A stretch of DNA of 64,000 nt from Jiangella endophytica (GTDB taxonomy: Bacteria > Actinomycetota > Actinomycetes > Jiangellales > Jiangellaceae): assembly GCF_003427025.1 (NCBI RefSeq), contig NZ_QVAI01000013.1, forward strand, positions 124,001 through 188,000. The letters run 5' to 3'. The position numbers were made by a program, and so were the translations under genes. Below are positions 61,672 to 64,000 of this stretch, piece after piece. A model generated the notes under the pieces. That model was given only the letters and a program-made list of their open reading frames with translations. It was not told where the DNA came from and ran no database searches. The number at the start of each line of letters is the position of its first letter. Position 1 is the first letter of the stretch.

Positions 61672-62817
61672 ATGCGTGAGCTTCGGCTGATCGCAGTCAG
61701 CGAGGACGGCGCCCACCTCATCCTCTCCGGCCACGACGGTGAACAGCTGGCGTTGCGGGTGGACGACCGCCTGCTCGCCGCGATCCGAGGCGACCGAGCG
61801 AGGTTGGGACAGTTGGATATCCGGCTCGAAAGCCAGCTACGTCCACGCGACATCCAGGCACGCATCCGGGCCGGTGAGTCTGTCGACTCCGTGGCCGCGG
61901 TCGCGGGCATGCCCCGCGAGAAGGTCGAGCGCTTCGCCGGCCCCGTCCTCGCGGAGCGCGAGCACATCGCCGGCCGCGCCCGGCAGGCCACCGTGCGCCG
62001 GCTGGGCGGCGACGGCCCGCCGCAGACTCTTGAGGCCGCCGCGGGGGCGACCGCCAAGACCCACGGCGCCGACCCCGACCTCGTCGAGTGGGACGCGTGG
62101 CGGCGCGAGGACGGCCGCTGGCTGGTCCGCTTCGCCTGGGCCGGCGAGGAGGAGGACTCCGCCCTCTTCTCGTTCGACCCCTCGGGCCGCACCGTCGTGC
62201 CCGAGGACGACAACGCCCGCTCCATCGCCGGCGTGCTGCCGGCCGAGGCGCCCGCCGACCCCGAGCCCGCGGCCCCGGCCGGTCCGGCCCGACTGTCGGT
62301 GGTGGGCGGCGGCGCGGCCACGAAGGCTCCCGCCGAGGACGACGAGGGCCCCGACCTCCCGGCGTTCCTCAAGCCGGCCGGCGTCGGCCCGGTGCGTAGC
62401 CTGGTCCGCGACCTCGACCACGACGACACCGCCGAGCAGGACGACGACGAGTTCGAGAACACGACGCCCATCCCGGCCGCCGCGGCCCGCCGCACCAACC
62501 GGCGCACCACCCGCACCGGCCGCGAGCGCCGCCGCCGCGAGCCCGACCTCTTCCACGACCACGCGCCGGAGCCGGCCGAGCCCGCCGCCGCACCGGACGA
62601 CACCGCGGACGCCGACGACACCGCCACCAGCGAACGGCTGCGGCTCAGCGACATCGCCCAGCACGTCGAGACCGAGGAGGAGTCGGCCGCCGACCTCGCC
62701 CCGACGGCCGACGAGGAGCCGGCCCCGCCGGCCCGCAAGACCAGCTCGTCGCGGTCGCGCCGGCCCAGCGTCCCCAGCTGGGACGAGATCATGTTCGGAC
62801 GCCGCAAGAACGACTGA
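61672..62817 (+). CDS. sepH: Septation protein SepH
   Basis: A 381-residue SepH (DUF3071) protein, an FtsZ-binding positive regulator of septation in actinobacteria. The N-terminal domain is MRELRLIAVSEDGAHLILSG followed by LRPRDIQARIRAGES, whose helix-turn-helix-like segment VAAVAGMPREKVERFAG is characteristic. A long acidic, Ala/Pro-rich linker follows (about 185-360). The end VPSWDEIMFGRRKND is the conserved C-terminal FtsZ-linked motif. ATG 61672 is preceded by GGAGGTGAGGAG. A 15-bp hairpin follows the stop. Confidence 0.95.
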   Translation: MRELRLIAVSEDGAHLILSGHDGEQLALRVDDRLLAAIRGDRARLGQLDIRLESQLRPRDIQARIRAGESVDSVAAVAGMPREKVERFAGPVLAEREHIAGRARQATVRRLGGDGPPQTLEAAAGATAKTHGADPDLVEWDAWRREDGRWLVRFAWAGEEEDSALFSFDPSGRTVVPEDDNARSIAGVLPAEAPADPEPAAPAGPARLSVVGGGAATKAPAEDDEGPDLPAFLKPAGVGPVRSLVRDLDHDDTAEQDDDEFENTTPIPAAAARRTNRRTTRTGRERRRREPDLFHDHAPEPAEPAAAPDDTADADDTATSERLRLSDIAQHVETEEESAADLAPTADEEPAPPARKTSSSRSRRPSVPSWDEIMFGRRKND

Positions 62818-62834
62818 CGCCACACGGCGCCCCC

Positions 62835-62869
62835 ACGGCCCGCCTCGTCCACGCGACGAGGCGGGCCGT
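62835..62869 (+). terminator. Strong terminator after sepH
   Basis: ACGGCCCGCCTCGTC pairs perfectly with GACGAGGCGGGCCGT around a 5-nt loop and is followed by TCCGC. It lies 17 bp after the stop. Confidence 0.85.
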
Positions 62870-63092
62870 TCCGCGTCCGCCCCTTCCCCACGCGCCCCTT
62901 ACGTTGTAAGGCCGACGGCGTTTCGTGGAATCACCGGCACCTACCGAGCCACAATGGCGCGCTTTCCCAGACTGAACTCGCGGGCGGCGGGGTTCATCTG
63001 ATGTTCGGCCGTTTGCCGATGGGACGATTCGGGCAATGTGCATGGAACCACTTCAATGACGCTGGCCGTGTCCCTCTGTCCCTAGGATCTCC

Positions 63093-64000
63093 ATGCCAAC
63101 GTCGAGCACCACCACGCGGCGCCGATGGCTGACATCGTCGCTGTCCACGCTGATGGCGTCCGCCGTCGCGTTCGGTCTTCTCAGCACCGCGCCCGCGGCC
63201 ACCGCCGTGGCGAGCGACGGCCCGCCGCTGACCGACGACGCGATCGAGCTGGTCGACCGCACCGAGCAGATCGGCCCCGGCATCACGCTGCGCGAGCTGA
63301 CCTCCGTCACGCCGACCGGGTGGTACGACCAGCACATCCTCACCGCCGACCTCGCCAACCCGGCCGTCACCAGCGACCTGCTCGCCGGCGAGCACGTGAC
63401 CGAGCGGGCGCCGACGTCGCGGATGGTGAACGAGGCCGGGGCGGTCGCCGGGGTCAACGGCGACTTCTTCGACATCAACAACTCCGGCGCCCCGCTCGGC
63501 GCGGAGGTGCGCGACGGCGAGCTGCTGAAGTCGTCGGACTTCGGCACCTGGTCGCACATCGGCGTCGGTCTGGACGGCGTCGGCCGCGCGGTCGACATGA
63601 CGCTGGACGCGACCGCGACGTTCGGCGGCGCCGCGCATCCGGTCGTGTCGCTGAACGCCTCGAACACGATGTCCGGCTCGCCCGCGAACGCCATCGTCGC
63701 CTACACGTCGGCGTGGGGCAGCTACCGCCGCTCGATCGGCGTCACCGGCGCCACCGACGTCGCGTCCGTGCTGGTCCAGGACGACGTCGTCGTCTCCGTC
63801 GACGCCGCCACCGCGGGCGAAGGCGCGATCCCCGCGGGCGCGTTCGTCCTGGTCGGCCGCGAGGCCGGCGCGGCGGCGATCCGCACCCTCCGGCCGGGCG
63901 ACGCGGTCACGCTGAGCTACGCCCTCAGCGACGAGATCGCCCGGCAGATGCGCTTCGTCATCGGCTCCAACCGCGAACTGGTCCGCGACGGCGTCGCCCG
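63093..64000 (+). CDS. Secreted phosphodiester glycosidase-family protein (partial)
   Basis: 302 codons are in the window and the C-terminus runs off the right edge. An N-terminal twin-arginine-like or Sec signal ([20 protein letters not shown] then FGLLSTAPAATAV) is followed by the NAGPA domain, whose motif GAVAGVNGDFFDINNSGAPLG and LVGREAGAAA are visible. Family members cleave phosphodiester-linked sugars in exopolysaccharides or teichoic-type polymers outside the cell. ATG 63093 fits the signal peptide. The three consecutive arginines before the hydrophobic core leave open whether Tat or Sec exports it. Confidence 0.87.
   Translation, partial: MPTSSTTTRRRWLTSSLSTLMASAVAFGLLSTAPAATAVASDGPPLTDDAIELVDRTEQIGPGITLRELTSVTPTGWYDQHILTADLANPAVTSDLLAGEHVTERAPTSRMVNEAGAVAGVNGDFFDINNSGAPLGAEVRDGELLKSSDFGTWSHIGVGLDGVGRAVDMTLDATATFGGAAHPVVSLNASNTMSGSPANAIVAYTSAWGSYRRSIGVTGATDVASVLVQDDVVVSVDAATAGEGAIPAGAFVLVGREAGAAAIRTLRPGDAVTLSYALSDEIARQMRFVIGSNRELVRDGVA

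Overview
The window is a very GC-rich actinomycete chromosome segment. Supporting signs are the coproporphyrin-dependent heme genes hemE/hemY/hemQ plus a 2Fe-2S ferrochelatase, SepH, actinobacterial DUF families (DUF3000, DUF3093, DUF3159, DUF3710, DUF4193), many GTG starts and 4-nt start/stop overlaps. The genus cannot be fixed from sequence alone; a soil actinomycete of the Jiangella/Nocardioides type would fit. No tRNA, rRNA or CRISPR was seen.

Layout. 0-4.5 kb: zapE (cut by the window edge), a RibD-type reductase, and a short operon of ATP-dependent DNA ligase, a USP-like protein and LigD polymerase. 4.4-8.1 kb: a 3.6-kb integrated element, bounded by 36-bp direct repeats, inserted in the 3' end of ligD. 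It carries a tyrosine integrase, a damaged serine recombinase, several tiny genes and RNA-like structures. 8.1-13.5 kb: msrB, GNAT, a TetR/MFS pair, a cupin, and an ECF sigma factor with a membrane-anchored partner. 13.5-17.8 kb: heme genes. 17.9-26.7 kb: DUF3000/RNase D, two GNATs, an FAD oxidoreductase, an AlkD-like protein and the fadA/fadB beta-oxidation pair. 27.4-35 kb: AI-2E-type exporter with dxs, a paralogous pair of small membrane proteins, and aconitase. 35-41.4 kb: a lipoprotein, an acyltransferase overlapping a secreted phospholipase A2-like gene, and a divergent two-component system. 41.5-51 kb: glmS, an F420-type oxidoreductase, CorA, an RNA methyltransferase, and a KimA/APC-type permease divergent from two TrkA-type regulators. 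50.8-54.7 kb: DUF3159/OB-fold/DUF3710/dut/thioesterase cluster, DUF3093, DUF4193. 55-64 kb: ABC exporter, a repeat-dense gene-free island, inositol monophosphatase/ferrochelatase, a sugar-lactone oxidase, sepH, and a partial phosphodiester glycosidase.

Working together: hemE, hemY, hemQ and the distant ferrochelatase make up most of the coproporphyrin branch of heme synthesis. The two TrkA proteins and the permease form a likely potassium module. ligD and the ligase belong to an end-joining repair set, with Ku not in the window.

The most unusual item is inside the small element. A 44-codon membrane-peptide gene with a strong Shine-Dalgarno lies on the minus strand. On the plus strand upstream is a perfect 13-bp hairpin whose entire 14-nt loop is complementary to that gene's start-codon region. 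This looks like an antisense-RNA/peptide module. Second is a phospholipase A2/acyltransferase operon sharing its upstream region, and a matched pair of TCCC-N4-GGGA palindromes, with a two-component system whose sensor domain is internally duplicated. Third is the repeat island at 57.1-58.3 kb.
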